DNA from: an uncultured Euryhalocaulis sp.
Lineage (GTDB): Bacteria; Pseudomonadota; Alphaproteobacteria; Caulobacterales; Maricaulaceae
Length of the DNA: 64,000 nucleotides
Direction of reading: 5' to 3'
Assembly: GCA_913055605.1 (NCBI GenBank)
Contig: CAJXKJ010000004.1
Location: 43,045-107,044 of the forward strand
A program made the translations under genes and the position numbers. This document shows positions 45,054 to 54,890 of the stretch, one piece after another. The first letter of the stretch is position 1. Every line of letters starts with the position of its first letter. Under the pieces are notes generated by a model. That model had not been told where the DNA came from, ran no database searches, and saw only the letters and a list, made by a program, of their open reading frames with translations.

Positions 45054-46184
45054 CTAGCGCAGCGCGCCCGCCAGTTCCGCCATCACCGACAGGTTCGCCC
45101 GCCCGAAATCCATGCAGCGTTCCGGGGACCAGCCATGCGCCGGCTCCGGGTTCACGTTCGCGTCCTTGAACGGCATTTCCAGCGTCATGCTGAGGGCGTC
45201 GAAATGCTGGCCGATCCAGCTCGTCGCCATTTTCAGATTGGCCTTCCCGGGCGGCGAGACCGGATAGCCTTCCCCGGTCTGGAAGTCTGCGCTCGCGTCC
45301 AGCAGGCCTTGCAGATAGCGCGCCTTCAGATCCGCCAGCCGGTCGGACCAGGCCGGAATGCCCTCCGCCCCGGCGATGAAATTGTTCGCGATGGCCTCGT
45401 CGCCATGCACGTCCAGACAGAAATCGAGCCCCGTCTCCTGCATCTTCTGGCGCACCAGAAAGACTTCCGGGCTGGTCTCCGGGCTCGGCTCCTCCCAGGC
45501 GCGGTTCAGATTCACCCCGGCGGCATTGTTGCGCAGATGCCCACGCCGCGACCCGTCCGGATTCATGTTCGGCACGACCCAGAGCACGGCGGCGTCCAGC
45601 AGCGCCTTCGCCGCCCGGTCCACCGGGTCCAGCAGCCGGTCCAGGAACCCCTCCATCCACCACTCGGCCATGCTCTCGCCGGGGTGCTGGCGGGCGATCA
45701 CCCACATCGCGCGCTTGCCCTCGCCCGGCTCCCCGATGCGCAGCAGGTCCATCTCCTGCCCGTCCACCGTCGCGCCCAGAGGCTCCAGCGCACAGCGGCG
45801 CGACTGCAGGCAGCGCGCCACCAGATTATGGTGCCGCTCCATCGAATAGGGCGCGAAATAGGCGTACCAGACGCTGTCCCGCTCCGGCGTGTGGCGGATG
45901 GCCAGCGCCCCGTCCGCATAGTCCGTATCCACCCGGAACCAGCTCTGCCGGTCATAGGAGGCGCAGGCGCGATAGCCCTCCCACCCCTTTGGATAGGACG
46001 CCCCGCCGGCATTGGAGATGCGCATGGTCAGGGCCTGGTCCCGCGCCCCGGTCACGCGGAAATGGAACCATTGATAATGGTCCTCGCCCGCGTCCTTGCG
46101 GATTTCCAGCTCGATGGCGTCCGGCGCGTCCGCCTTGGCGACAATGATGTTGCCGCTGTCGAAATTGCTGGAAATCCGGATCAC
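45054..46184 (-). CDS. M14-type zinc carboxypeptidase with N-terminal beta domain (cytosolic carboxypeptidase-like)
   Basis: The protein has 376 residues with a GTG start overlapping the smpB stop (GTGA). An N-terminal beta-sandwich (about 1-125, containing WFHFRV and YDRQSWFRV) precedes the peptidase domain. Zinc ligands are His167 and Glu170 in QHPGE and the His in DVHGDE. The catalytic Glu is expected in TLEMPFKD. There is no signal peptide. The layout matches the CCP/AGBL group, whose eukaryotic members trim C-terminal glutamates; the bacterial substrate is unknown. Confidence 0.9.
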   Translation of the reverse strand: MIRISSNFDSGNIIVAKADAPDAIELEIRKDAGEDHYQWFHFRVTGARDQALTMRISNAGGASYPKGWEGYRACASYDRQSWFRVDTDYADGALAIRHTPERDSVWYAYFAPYSMERHHNLVARCLQSRRCALEPLGATVDGQEMDLLRIGEPGEGKRAMWVIARQHPGESMAEWWMEGFLDRLLDPVDRAAKALLDAAVLWVVPNMNPDGSRRGHLRNNAAGVNLNRAWEEPSPETSPEVFLVRQKMQETGLDFCLDVHGDEAIANNFIAGAEGIPAWSDRLADLKARYLQGLLDASADFQTGEGYPVSPPGKANLKMATSWIGQHFDALSMTLEMPFKDANVNPEPAHGWSPERCMDFGRANLSVMAELAGALR

Positions 46185-46633
46185 TTGTTCTCCCGCAGGA
46201 TGCGCGCCTTCTGCCGGTCCCAGTCGCGCTTCTTGATGCTCTGGCGCTTGTCGACCGTCTTGCGGCCCTTGGCCACGCCCAGCTCCAGCTTCGCGATGCC
46301 CCGGTCGTTGAAATAGAGCTTCAGCGGGACCAGCGTCATGCCCTCGCGCCCCACCGCACCGGCCAGACGCGCGATCTCCCGCTTCTTCAGCAGCAGCTTC
46401 CGCCGCCGTTTCGGCGCGTGGTTGAACTGGTTGGCCTGCGCGAACTCCGGGATATAGGCGTTGACCAGAAAGATCTCGCCATTCTCCTCCCCGGCATAGG
46501 ACTCGGCGATATTGGCCTGTCCGTTGCGCAGGGATTTGACCTCCGACCCCGTCAGGGCCAGCCCGGCTTCCAGCGTCTCCGCGATTTCGAAATCGTGGCG
46601 CGCGCGGCGATTGAGCGCGATGGTCTTGCCCAT
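46181..46633 (-). CDS. smpB: SsrA-binding protein
   Basis: The protein has 150 residues from [15 protein letters not shown]. The OB-fold core shows [14 protein letters not shown] and [12 protein letters not shown], and the basic tail [21 protein letters not shown] (part) inserts into the ribosome. SmpB delivers tmRNA to stalled ribosomes. The start shares one base with the dapA stop (TGATG), and the stop overlaps the M14 start. Confidence 0.97.
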   Translation of the reverse strand: MGKTIALNRRARHDFEIAETLEAGLALTGSEVKSLRNGQANIAESYAGEENGEIFLVNAYIPEFAQANQFNHAPKRRRKLLLKKREIARLAGAVGREGMTLVPLKLYFNDRGIAKLELGVAKGRKTVDKRQSIKKRDWDRQKARILRENK

Positions 46634-47514
46634 CAGCCCCCGAACGAAACGCCCGCCTTCTGCATGGCCGCGCGCAGCTTCGCCTCCGTCTCCGGATAGG
46701 GCGGGGTCAGCGGCAGGCGCAAATCCGGGGTCATCCGGCCCATCAGGCTCAGACAGTATTTCGCCGGCCCCGGGCTCGGGTCCAGGAACAGATCGCTGTG
46801 CAGGTCGCGCAGCGTATCGTCGATCGCCTTGGCCGTATCGAAATCGCCGTCCCGAATCGCGTTCCACATCTTCGCGCAGGCGCCCGGCGCGACATTCGAC
46901 GTGACGCTGATCGCCCCCGTCCCGCCCTCGCGCGCGAAATCCAGCGCCGTGGAGTCGTCGCCCGACAGCTGCTCGAAATCCGGGCCGCAGGCCGCGGCCT
47001 GCTGCTTCACCCGCGGCAGGTCGCTGGTGGCGTCCTTCACCCCCACGATCCGCGGCAGCTCCGCCAGACGGCCCATCGTCTCCACCGACATGTCTACGAT
47101 GCAGCGGCCCGGGATGTTATAAATGATGATCGGGATATCGCAGGAATCGTGGACCGTCTTGAAATGGGCGTACAGGCCCTCCTGGTTCGGCTTGTTGTAA
47201 TAGGGCGTCACCAGCAGGGCGCCGTCCGCGCCCAGCGCCGCCACTTCCTTGGCCAGATGCACCGCCGTCGCGGTGTCGTTGGAGCCGACGCCCGCCATCA
47301 CCGGAACCTTGCCGCCCGCCGCCTCGATGCACAGGCGCACGACCTCGGTGTGTTCGGCCAGATCCAGGGTCGGCGATTCGCCGGTCGTGCCGCACGGCAC
47401 CAGGCCGTGCGTGCCTTCCTCGATCTGCCATCTGACAAAATCCTGAAACGCCTTCTTGTCCAGGGCATTGTCCCGAAAGGGCGTGACAAGGGCGGTAAAG
47501 GAGCCTTCAAACAT
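46633..47514 (-). CDS. dapA: 4-hydroxy-tetrahydrodipicolinate synthase
   Basis: The protein has 293 residues from the ATG at 47514 ([13 protein letters not shown]), which sits nine bases from AGGA; an ATG two codons earlier is only three bases away. The TIM barrel has [11 protein letters not shown], the catalytic Tyr132 in IYNIPGR and Schiff-base Lys160 in GVKDAT. It condenses pyruvate and aspartate semialdehyde in lysine/diaminopimelate synthesis, which also feeds peptidoglycan. It diverges from the lytic transglycosylase gene. Confidence 0.96.
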   Translation of the reverse strand: MFEGSFTALVTPFRDNALDKKAFQDFVRWQIEEGTHGLVPCGTTGESPTLDLAEHTEVVRLCIEAAGGKVPVMAGVGSNDTATAVHLAKEVAALGADGALLVTPYYNKPNQEGLYAHFKTVHDSCDIPIIIYNIPGRCIVDMSVETMGRLAELPRIVGVKDATSDLPRVKQQAAACGPDFEQLSGDDSTALDFAREGGTGAISVTSNVAPGACAKMWNAIRDGDFDTAKAIDDTLRDLHSDLFLDPSPGPAKYCLSLMGRMTPDLRLPLTPPYPETEAKLRAAMQKAGVSFGG

Positions 47515-47543
47515 GCGCATGTATCCTGGGGGCGCGGCGGGGA

Positions 47544-49622
47544 ATGGCCGCGCAGCATATGGGTCTGACCGTGCCCGATAAACCCGCACTGGCCATCGCC
47601 GCAACCGCTGCGGCGCTTCTCTTTGCATCTGGCGCCCTGGCGGCCTCCGTCAGCCCGCGCATAAAGCCGCCCCCCGCGCACTTCGCCGAAAGCCTGCCCC
47701 CGGCCGAGTTCGAAGCCCTGACCCGCGCCTTCGAGGCCGCGGACAAGGGCGAATGGGCGACCGTGCGCAGCATCGAGGGCCTGCTGCAGGACCCGGTGGC
47801 CCAGAAACTGGTCATCTGGCGCATCGCCACGGCCGACGAGAACACCAGCTTCCGTGAGCTGTCGGGCGCGGTGCGCCTGCTGGATGGCTGGCCGGACGCC
47901 AACGCCATGCTGCGCGACGCCGAATACGCGCTGGGCGACATGGCCGCCGGCGCCATCGGCAGCGCGGAGATCGCGCGCTGGTTCGCCGACTTCCCGCCTC
48001 AGAGCGGCGAGGGCAAGGCCGCCCACGCCGAGGCGCTGATGGCGCTGGGGCTGGAGGACGACGCCGACCGCGTGATGCGCGACGCCTGGACTCAGAACAC
48101 GCTGCGCACCGGCACCCAGGCCCGCCTGCGCCAGCTCTATGGCCGCCGCTTCACCACCGAGGAAACGCTGGAGCGGGTGGACTTCCTGGCCTTCGACGAC
48201 CAGCGCAACGCCGTCCGCGACCTGCTGCCCATGCTGCCGCGCGACTATCAGCTCCTGTATCAGGCGCGCCTGGCCATCGCCGGCAACGATTCCGATCTGG
48301 TGGCGCGGCTGAACGCCGTCCCCGCCCGGCTGCAGGACGATCCGGGCCTGCTCTATGAGCGCGCCCGCCGCCTGCGCCGCAACGGCGATTTCGAGGAGGC
48401 CGTGGCCGTCCTGCGCCGCGCCGGCAATCCCGAGAGCCTGACCGGCCGCAACGAGATGTGGGACCTGCGCCACGTCCTGTCGCGCGAGGCGCTGGAGGAC
48501 GGCCATATCCAGGCCGCCTACGAGATGGTGGACGAGACCGGCCTCGACGAAGGCGCCAATTTCGCCGAGGGCGAATTCATGGCCGGCTGGATCGCGCTGC
48601 AATTCCTGCACGACGCGGACGCCGCCGAAGAGCATTTCCACCGCCTGGCCGAGGGCGTCAGCACCCCGGTCTCCCTGTCCCGCGGCTGGTACTGGACCGG
48701 CCGCGCGCGGGAGGAACAGGACGACGAGGAGGGCGCGAAGGCCGCCTATGAGGCCGCCGCCGAGCATTCCAGCGCCTATTACGGCCAACTCGCCGCCATC
48801 AAGCTGGACCCGAACGCCGCCATCGCCGTGCCGCCCGACCCGCAGGCGGACGCCGAGACGCTCGCCCGGTTCGAGGACCGCGAACTGGTCCGCGCCCTGC
48901 ACATGCTGGGCGAGCTGAACGTGGAAAACATGTTCTGGACCTTCGCCCGGCATCTGGAGGACGAACTGTCCGATCCGGCGGAGCTGGCCCTGCTATCCGA
49001 CCTCGCGCGCGATTACGGCATGCCGCGCACCGCGCTGCGCGTCGCCAAGGACGCCCGTAACCGCAACCTGCCGATCTTCGACCGCGCCTTCCCGCTCGCT
49101 TTCATCCCGCCCTCGGGGCCGGAATATGTGGAGCCGGCGCTGGCGCTCGCCATCTCGCGGCAGGAGACGGAGTTCGACCCCCGCGCGGTGTCCGGCGCCA
49201 ATGCGCGCGGCCTGATGCAGCTGCTGCCCTCCACCGCCCAGCTTCAGGCGCGGCGCGGCGGCCTGCCCTATCGCTACAACTGGCTGCTGGACGACCCGCA
49301 ATACAACGCCCGTCTGGGCAGCGCCCATCTGGACGACCTGATCCAGAATTATAACGGGTCATACATTGTCTCGATGGCCGCCTATAACGCCGGCCCCGGC
49401 CGCGCCCGCCAGTGGATCGAGCGGTTCGGCGATCCGCGCAGCGGCGACATCGACCCGGTCGACTGGGTCGAATGGGTGCCGTTCGGGGAGACCCGCAACT
49501 ATATCCAGCGCGTGATGGAGAACCTTCAGGTCTACCGAGCCCAGCTCAATGGCGGCGCCGCGCCGCTGGAAATCGAACAGGACCTGCGCCGGGGCGAACT
49601 GCCCCAATCGGCGATCCGCTGA
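47544..49622 (+). CDS. Soluble lytic murein transglycosylase
   Basis: The protein has 692 residues. A signal peptide (about 1-33, ending GALAAS) leads to a long alpha-superhelical region of TPR-like repeats (about 50-500), then the Slt catalytic domain. ISRQETEFDP contains the catalytic Glu541, followed by ANARGLMQLLPSTA and MAAYNAGPGRA. It cleaves glycan strands in the periplasm, forming 1,6-anhydromuramic ends during wall turnover. ATGs at 47544 and 47559 are both possible starts. It diverges from dapA across 29 bases, with both linked to the cell wall. Confidence 0.95.
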   Translation: MAAQHMGLTVPDKPALAIAATAAALLFASGALAASVSPRIKPPPAHFAESLPPAEFEALTRAFEAADKGEWATVRSIEGLLQDPVAQKLVIWRIATADENTSFRELSGAVRLLDGWPDANAMLRDAEYALGDMAAGAIGSAEIARWFADFPPQSGEGKAAHAEALMALGLEDDADRVMRDAWTQNTLRTGTQARLRQLYGRRFTTEETLERVDFLAFDDQRNAVRDLLPMLPRDYQLLYQARLAIAGNDSDLVARLNAVPARLQDDPGLLYERARRLRRNGDFEEAVAVLRRAGNPESLTGRNEMWDLRHVLSREALEDGHIQAAYEMVDETGLDEGANFAEGEFMAGWIALQFLHDADAAEEHFHRLAEGVSTPVSLSRGWYWTGRAREEQDDEEGAKAAYEAAAEHSSAYYGQLAAIKLDPNAAIAVPPDPQADAETLARFEDRELVRALHMLGELNVENMFWTFARHLEDELSDPAELALLSDLARDYGMPRTALRVAKDARNRNLPIFDRAFPLAFIPPSGPEYVEPALALAISRQETEFDPRAVSGANARGLMQLLPSTAQLQARRGGLPYRYNWLLDDPQYNARLGSAHLDDLIQNYNGSYIVSMAAYNAGPGRARQWIERFGDPRSGDIDPVDWVEWVPFGETRNYIQRVMENLQVYRAQLNGGAAPLEIEQDLRRGELPQSAIR

Positions 49623-49662
49623 CCGCGATCCGCTGACCGCCACTTCCTGACCCGTCCGGTTC

Positions 49663-49697
49663 CCCGCTGTCATGCCGCATCGCGGCGTGACAGCGGG
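49663..49697 (+). terminator. Sixteen-base-stem hairpin after the transglycosylase gene
   Basis: 49663-49678 pairs with 49682-49697 around a three-base loop with a single T-G wobble. No T-run follows on either side. It probably blocks read-through or stabilises the mRNA end. Confidence 0.5.
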
Positions 49698-49747
49698 CGG
49701 GGCCGACCCTATCGTCCTCCAAAATACCGTGCCCTGGGGAGGACATC

Positions 49748-51370
49748 ATGAATCGTCTCGTTTCCGGCTGCGCCCTCGCGGCCGCCACGCTGGCCGCCGC
49801 GCCGGCTTTCGCGCAGAACCTGCCGGTCGATGAGGCGCTGGCCAATCACGTCTGGTGCTCCCGCACCGACATGCAGGCCGCCGTCGATTCCTATCTGGCC
49901 GCCCAGCGCGCCGGCGACCCCTCCCTGATGAACGCGGCGGACGAAATTACCTTCGTCAATTCGCGCGAGGCGATCGACGCGGACGACGCCATCGTCAATA
50001 CGCCGGTCGGCGTCGACAATGTCCTGACCCTGAAGGACGAGTATGCGTGCGAGACCTTCAGCGAGGTCATCGACGCCGACGGGGAGGTCCCGCGCGTCAT
50101 CGGCGTCCACCTGACCCTGACCCCGGAAGGCGAGATCACGGAGGTCGACACACTGGTCACCGATCCGGGCGACTGGCTCTTCAACGCGCAGCAGACGCTC
50201 TATTGGACGCGTCAGGAAGACTGGGGCCGCCTCCCCGAAGGCCAGCGCGGCAGCCGTCAGGATCTGCGCGACGCCGCCAATTCCTATCTCGACCTGTTCA
50301 ACGACAAGACGGTCGACGTCCCCTGGGCCGAGCCGTGCCGCCGGCTGGAAGGCGGCGCCTATACCGGCGCCTCCGGCCCGAACGACAGCTGCGAGCTCGG
50401 CGTGCCGGACGGCGTGGGCTTCCCGGTCCGCGATTACGTCATCGACCCGGAACTGGGCGCCATCGTCGCGCTGGTGCCGTTCGGCGGCCCGGGCGGCCTG
50501 CCGGACAGCCACCTGTTCCGCGTCGCCTACGGCAAGATCACCAATGTCCACACGATCACGGTCTGCCGCGACAGCCAGGTCTGCCCGCAGATCGCCAGCT
50601 GCACCCGCGACGACCTGCAGGCCGCCGTCGATTCCTATCTGGCGGCCCAGGGCGCGGGCGACCCGCGCATGATGACGCTGGCCGACAATGCCGCCTATCG
50701 CGAGCAGTTCCAGACCGCGGACATGGAGTCCGGGATCGTCAGCACGCCGCTGAACGTCGACTTCACCAACACCCTGCTGGACGTCGGCAAGTGCCAGACC
50801 TTTACCGAGGTCGTGGTGACCGATCCGGAGCATCCCTATGTGCTGGGCGTGCACCTGACCCTGAACGCCGCCGGCGAGATTTCCGAAGTAGATGCGATCG
50901 TCACCGACGACGACGACTGGCTGTTCAGCGCCGAGAAATTCATGGCCGGCATCCAGAACGAGGACTGGGGCATGGTCCCGGAGGACCAGCGCGACAATCG
51001 CGAGACGATCATCGCCGCCGCCGATCCCTATTTCCCGATGTTCAAGGACGTCGCCCTGCGCCCGGCCGTGGCCGAGCCCTGCTACCGTCAGGAAGGCGCG
51101 ATGCGCACCAACGGCACCTGCCACCTGACCACGCCGCTGAACGTCAATTTCGGCCCGCGCGAATATCTGGTCGACGAGGCCAAGGGCATGGTCGTGGCGC
51201 TCGTCCTGTTCAATGACGACCTGCCGGACAGCCATCTGTTCCGCGTGCGCAACGGCAAGGTCACGAACATCCACACGATCACGAACTGCATGGGCGACTT
51301 CAATTGCAATTTCGACCTGTCGCCGGACCTGCGCGCCGAACGCGAGGCCCGCGGCGGCCTCATCCAGTAG
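49748..51370 (+). CDS. Secreted protein with two tandem copies of a cysteine-containing domain (DUF8021-like)
   Basis: The protein has 540 residues. A signal peptide ends near AFA-Q (residues 22-23). Two copies of a domain follow: A from Cys37 and B from Cys285, offset 248 residues. Each reads C-(S/T)R-D-QAAVDSYLAAQ, then VIGVHLTL or VLGVHLTL, a TD-DWLF motif, EDWG, AEPC, and DSHLFRV with a closing HTIT-C. The pattern recalls a secreted family I know mainly from ascomycete fungi (DUF8021) with an NTF2-like look, but this is from memory and function is unknown. A GGGGAGGA ribosome site is present. A single-domain paralogue follows 25 bases later. Confidence 0.82.
   Translation: MNRLVSGCALAAATLAAAPAFAQNLPVDEALANHVWCSRTDMQAAVDSYLAAQRAGDPSLMNAADEITFVNSREAIDADDAIVNTPVGVDNVLTLKDEYACETFSEVIDADGEVPRVIGVHLTLTPEGEITEVDTLVTDPGDWLFNAQQTLYWTRQEDWGRLPEGQRGSRQDLRDAANSYLDLFNDKTVDVPWAEPCRRLEGGAYTGASGPNDSCELGVPDGVGFPVRDYVIDPELGAIVALVPFGGPGGLPDSHLFRVAYGKITNVHTITVCRDSQVCPQIASCTRDDLQAAVDSYLAAQGAGDPRMMTLADNAAYREQFQTADMESGIVSTPLNVDFTNTLLDVGKCQTFTEVVVTDPEHPYVLGVHLTLNAAGEISEVDAIVTDDDDWLFSAEKFMAGIQNEDWGMVPEDQRDNRETIIAAADPYFPMFKDVALRPAVAEPCYRQEGAMRTNGTCHLTTPLNVNFGPREYLVDEAKGMVVALVLFNDDLPDSHLFRVRNGKVTNIHTITNCMGDFNCNFDLSPDLRAEREARGGLIQ
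49872..50643 (+). repeat. Direct repeat within the two-domain secreted protein gene
   Basis: Bases 49872-49899 and 50616-50643 are identical over 28 positions and lie 744 bases (248 codons) apart, at equivalent points of domains A and B. Surrounding sequence is diverged but alignable. The identity in DNA, not only in protein, suggests a fairly recent duplication or gene conversion at this spot. Confidence 0.8.
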
Positions 51371-51395
51371 AAGTGGTTCAGTAGGAGCCCCGCCC

Positions 51396-52262
51396 ATGCG
51401 CAAACTCGCTTTGTCCGGCGTGATCCTGTCCGGTGCGGCGCTGGCCGCCGCGCCGGCCTTCGCCCAGAGCGGCTGCACGCGCGAAAGCCTGCAGGACGCC
51501 GCCGACTCCTATGTCGCGGCCCAGACCACGGGCGACCGCACGCAGATGAGCATGGGCCATGGCTACCGCTATCTGGAGAACCGCACCCCGGTCGAGATCG
51601 ACAACGGGCTTATCAATAAGGCGCTCTCCATCGACTACGTCAACGGACTGCTGGATGAGGAGGAATGCGCCGCCTTCGTCGAAATGGTCGTGCTCGACCC
51701 CGCGCATCCCTACGTCATCGGAACCCGGCTGGACGTCAGCGATGACGGTCTGATCGAACAGATCGACGCCCTGGTGACCGATTCCGACGACTGGCTGTTC
51801 GACGCGGCGGGCTTCCATGACGCGGTGAAGGATGAGGACTGGGGCGAAATCCCCGCAGGCGAGCGCGATACGCGCCAGACCCTGATCGACGCGGCGACCG
51901 CCTATTACGACCGGTTCGAAGACCCGACGGTCGTCGTCCCCTTCGGCGAGCAGTGCTACCGGGTGGAGGGCGGCGCCCGCACCAACGCCTCCGCGGACGC
52001 CCCGGCCAATTCCTGTCCTCTCGGCATGCCGGAAGAGCCAGGCCAGCTTCAGCTCGTGGAGCGCAGCTTCCTCGCCTATCCGGCTCTAGGGGCCGTTGTC
52101 GGCTTCAGCCTGTTCGGCGCCACGGGCGGCGAGCCGGACATCCACCTGTTCCGGGTGGAGAACGGCGGTATCCGCTACGTCCACGCCATGACGGCGTGCA
52201 GCGACAATGGCTGCGATTTCGGGACGGGAAGCGCGCTCGGACCAGGCGCCGGGCCGGACTAG
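51396..52262 (+). CDS. Secreted single-copy paralogue of the preceding repeat protein
   Basis: The protein has 288 residues from the ATG at 51396 (GGAG upstream). A signal peptide ends at about residue 23 (AFA-Q). One domain starts at Cys27 (CTRESLQDAADSYVAAQ) and follows the same order: HPYVIGTRLDV, TDSDDWLF, EDWGEIP, GEQCYRVEGGA, and DIHLFRVENGGIRYVHAMTAC. It lacks the second copy of its neighbour. It is probably co-transcribed with it and exported to the periplasm or beyond. The function is unknown. It ends 12 bases from a convergent secreted-protein gene. Confidence 0.82.
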   Translation: MRKLALSGVILSGAALAAAPAFAQSGCTRESLQDAADSYVAAQTTGDRTQMSMGHGYRYLENRTPVEIDNGLINKALSIDYVNGLLDEEECAAFVEMVVLDPAHPYVIGTRLDVSDDGLIEQIDALVTDSDDWLFDAAGFHDAVKDEDWGEIPAGERDTRQTLIDAATAYYDRFEDPTVVVPFGEQCYRVEGGARTNASADAPANSCPLGMPEEPGQLQLVERSFLAYPALGAVVGFSLFGATGGEPDIHLFRVENGGIRYVHAMTACSDNGCDFGTGSALGPGAGPD

Positions 52263-52274
52263 GCGAAAGGGCCG

Positions 52275-52787
52275 TCAGCCCTCGCCTTCCTCGACGACGC
52301 CGAACAGATAGCCGACATCGGTCTCGCCCTCTTCGCCGAACTGGTCGAAGCCGAAGACGAGAATATCCAGCGTCTTGCCGTCCTTGGTGTAATGCGCGCC
52401 CATCCCGGCGCCGCTGGCGAACTCCCAGCCGGCGGCCGGCACGGCCTGGTCCAGCGCCTGCACGAATTCGGAGGATTTCCCGGTCGGCACCGCCCAGCAG
52501 CGCAGCGACGCCAGAAACTCGTCGTCCACCTCGCTGCGGAAGATGCGGCGCACCGTATCGTCCGGGCACGGCCGCTGGTCGTAGGAGCGCGGGAAGCCCA
52601 GCTCCTCGCCCTCCCCGATCTCCAGAACCATCGGCTCGAAGCCGAGGCTCGGCGGCGCGGGCCGGTGCGCGGCGGCGATCTCCTCGTCCGTGGCCGGCCG
52701 GTGGTCGGCGTCGTCGGGCATGTCCTGCGCGAGCGCGGCGCCCGCGCACAGCGTGCTGGCCATCAGGATCGGGAAGAGTGTTCTCAT
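52275..52787 (-). CDS. Small secreted hypothetical protein
   Basis: The protein has 170 residues from the ATG at 52787; an upstream in-frame ATG would place 15 residues before the signal peptide. The signal ends near ALA-Q (residues 20-21). Two cysteines (in QRPCPDD and LRCWAVP) could form a disulfide. The mature part has a compact alpha/beta look, with HYTKDGKTLDILVFGFDQFG near the end. No family is recognised. It lies downstream of gor on the same strand with four bases between. Confidence 0.7.
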   Translation of the reverse strand: MRTLFPILMASTLCAGAALAQDMPDDADHRPATDEEIAAAHRPAPPSLGFEPMVLEIGEGEELGFPRSYDQRPCPDDTVRRIFRSEVDDEFLASLRCWAVPTGKSSEFVQALDQAVPAAGWEFASGAGMGAHYTKDGKTLDILVFGFDQFGEEGETDVGYLFGVVEEGEG

Positions 52788-52791
52788 TGTT

Positions 52792-54183
52792 CTATTCCAG
52801 GCTGTGGACCTCGTCCGGCACGTATTTCTCACGCAGCGTCACCAGCTCCTCGGCCAGCGTCGGGTGTACTGCACAGGTTTGGTCGAACTGGCGTTTCGTC
52901 AAGCCTGCCTTCACCGCGATGGCGACGGCCTGGATGATCTCCGGCGCGTCCGGCCCGACGATATGACACCCGACCACAACCTGGTCTGAACGGCGCACGA
53001 CCAGTTTCATCATCGTCCGCGACTCGTCCCCGGCCAGCACGTTCTTCATCGGGCGGAAGACGGTGCGATAGATATCGACCTCCATCGTCTGCCGCGCGTC
53101 ATGCTCGGTCAGGCCGACCACGCCGACCGGCGGCTGGGTGAACACTGCCGCCGCGACGTTCTCGTGATTGAAAGCGATCTCATGGTCGCCGAACACGGTG
53201 TCGGCGAACGCCGCGCCCTCGCGGATCGCCACCGGCGTCAGGTTCAGCCGGTCGGTCACGTCCCCGACCGCCCAGATATTGTCGACGCTGGTGCGCGAGT
53301 ATTCGTCCACCTTGATGGCGCCGTTCTCGTCCAGCTCGACGCCCGCCGCCTCCAGCCCCAGCCCGTCGGTCCAGGGATGCCGCCCGATCGCCATCAGCAC
53401 GCTGTCGGTCTCGATCGTCGGCCCGCCATTGACGGTGCAGACCAGCCGCCCGTCCTTCTCCTCGATCGCGTCCAGCGTGGCGTGCGTGTACAGATGGATG
53501 CCGGTCTTCTTCATCGTCTCGGTCACCTGCGTGCGGACATCGTCGTCGAAGCCGCGCAGCACGATGTCGCCGCGATAGATCATGCAGACGTCGGCCCCCA
53601 GCCCCCGGAACACCTGCGCGAACTCGCAGGCGATGAAACCGCCGCCGATGATCGTCATGTGTTTGGGCACTTCGGTCATGTGGAAGACGTCGTCGCTGAT
53701 CATGGCCAGGTCCGCGCCCGGAATCTCCGGCTCGTTCGGCCGGCCGCCGACCGCAATCAGAATCTTGTCCGCCGTCACCGTCTTTCCCGACTTTGTCAGG
53801 CGGACCGTGTGTGCGTCCTCCAGAACCGCGCGCTCCTCCATCATCTCCACGCCGGAATTGTGCAGATTGCGGCGATAGATGCCGGACAGCCGGCTGACCT
53901 CCTCCTGGACCGAGCACAGGAACGCGCCCAGGTCGAAGGTCGGCTTCTCGGGGATGGTCCAGCCATAGGCCGGCGCGGTCTCGAACGCCTTGGCGTACTC
54001 GCTGGCGTAGACCATGAATTTCTTCGGCACGCAGCCGCGGATCACGCAGGTCCCGCCGATGCGGTCGCCCTCCGCGATGGCCACGCGCGCGCCATAGTTT
54101 GACGACATGCGCGCTGCGCGCACCCCGCCGGACCCCGCGCCGATGACAAACAGGTCGTAGTCGTACTCGGACTCGCCCGCCAT
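52792..54183 (-). CDS. gor: Glutathione-disulfide reductase
   Basis: The protein has 463 residues. The FAD site GAGSGGVRAARM is followed by the redox-active disulfide Cys46-Cys51 in GGTCVIRGCVPKK. An NADPH-binding segment (IGGGFIACEFA), AVGDVTDRLNLTPVA and the C-terminal HPTLAEE complete the family pattern. It keeps glutathione reduced in the cytoplasm. The ATG at 54183 shares one base with the rpiA stop (TGATG); a GTG one codon earlier is possible. Confidence 0.95.
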   Translation of the reverse strand: MAGESEYDYDLFVIGAGSGGVRAARMSSNYGARVAIAEGDRIGGTCVIRGCVPKKFMVYASEYAKAFETAPAYGWTIPEKPTFDLGAFLCSVQEEVSRLSGIYRRNLHNSGVEMMEERAVLEDAHTVRLTKSGKTVTADKILIAVGGRPNEPEIPGADLAMISDDVFHMTEVPKHMTIIGGGFIACEFAQVFRGLGADVCMIYRGDIVLRGFDDDVRTQVTETMKKTGIHLYTHATLDAIEEKDGRLVCTVNGGPTIETDSVLMAIGRHPWTDGLGLEAAGVELDENGAIKVDEYSRTSVDNIWAVGDVTDRLNLTPVAIREGAAFADTVFGDHEIAFNHENVAAAVFTQPPVGVVGLTEHDARQTMEVDIYRTVFRPMKNVLAGDESRTMMKLVVRRSDQVVVGCHIVGPDAPEIIQAVAIAVKAGLTKRQFDQTCAVHPTLAEELVTLREKYVPDEVHSLE

Positions 54184-54890
54184 CACTCCGCCCGTTCCAT
54201 TTTCCGCGCGCCATCCTCGCCGCCCAGGATCACTTCATGGGCCAGGCCCAGGAACAGCCCCGTCTCGATCACGCCCGGCAGGCCGGACAGGACGAAGGAG
54301 GTCAGCTCCGGATCGGGGATCACCTTGCACTGGCAGTCGACGATGTAGTTGCCGCCGTCGGTGATGAAGGGGAACGCCCCGTTGCGCACCATGCGCAGCG
54401 TCACGCCATAGCCGTGACAGCCGCTGCGCTGCAGCCCATTGATCACCTTCTCCGCCGTGAACGGCAGGCCGAACCGGTCCACCTCCACGGCCAGCGGAAA
54501 CGCGCCCAGCTTGCCGACCTGTTTCGACTGGTCGGCGATCACCACCATCCGCTCGGCGGACGACGCCACGATCTTTTCGCGCAGCAGACAGCCGCCGCCG
54601 CCCTTGATCAGGCGGAAATGGCTGTCGACCTCGTCAGTGCCGTCGACGCACAGATCGATCCGCCCGGTCTGGTCCGGCGCCACGATGGTGATGCCCGCCG
54701 CCCGCGCCACGCGCGCTGTCTGTTCGGAGGTCGCAACGCCGGTCACGCTGAGGCCCCGCGCCACGCGCACGCCCAGCAGCTTCACGAAAGTCTCCGCCGT
54801 GCTGCCGGAGCCGAGGCCCAGCACCATGCCGGGCACGACATATTCCAGCGCCGCCTCCGCCGCTGCCCTCTTGGCCGCGTCCTGGCTCAT
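54183..54890 (-). CDS. rpiA: Ribose-5-phosphate isomerase A
   Basis: The protein has 235 residues. Motifs are LGLGSGSTAETF, DGTDEVDSHFRLIKGGGGCLLREK (in part) and EVDRFGLPF. It interconverts ribose 5-phosphate and ribulose 5-phosphate in the pentose phosphate pathway, upstream of NADPH-linked metabolism that also feeds Gor. The start overlaps the glmU stop (ATGA). Confidence 0.96.
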   Translation of the reverse strand: MSQDAAKRAAAEAALEYVVPGMVLGLGSGSTAETFVKLLGVRVARGLSVTGVATSEQTARVARAAGITIVAPDQTGRIDLCVDGTDEVDSHFRLIKGGGGCLLREKIVASSAERMVVIADQSKQVGKLGAFPLAVEVDRFGLPFTAEKVINGLQRSGCHGYGVTLRMVRNGAFPFITDGGNYIVDCQCKVIPDPELTSFVLSGLPGVIETGLFLGLAHEVILGGEDGARKMERAE

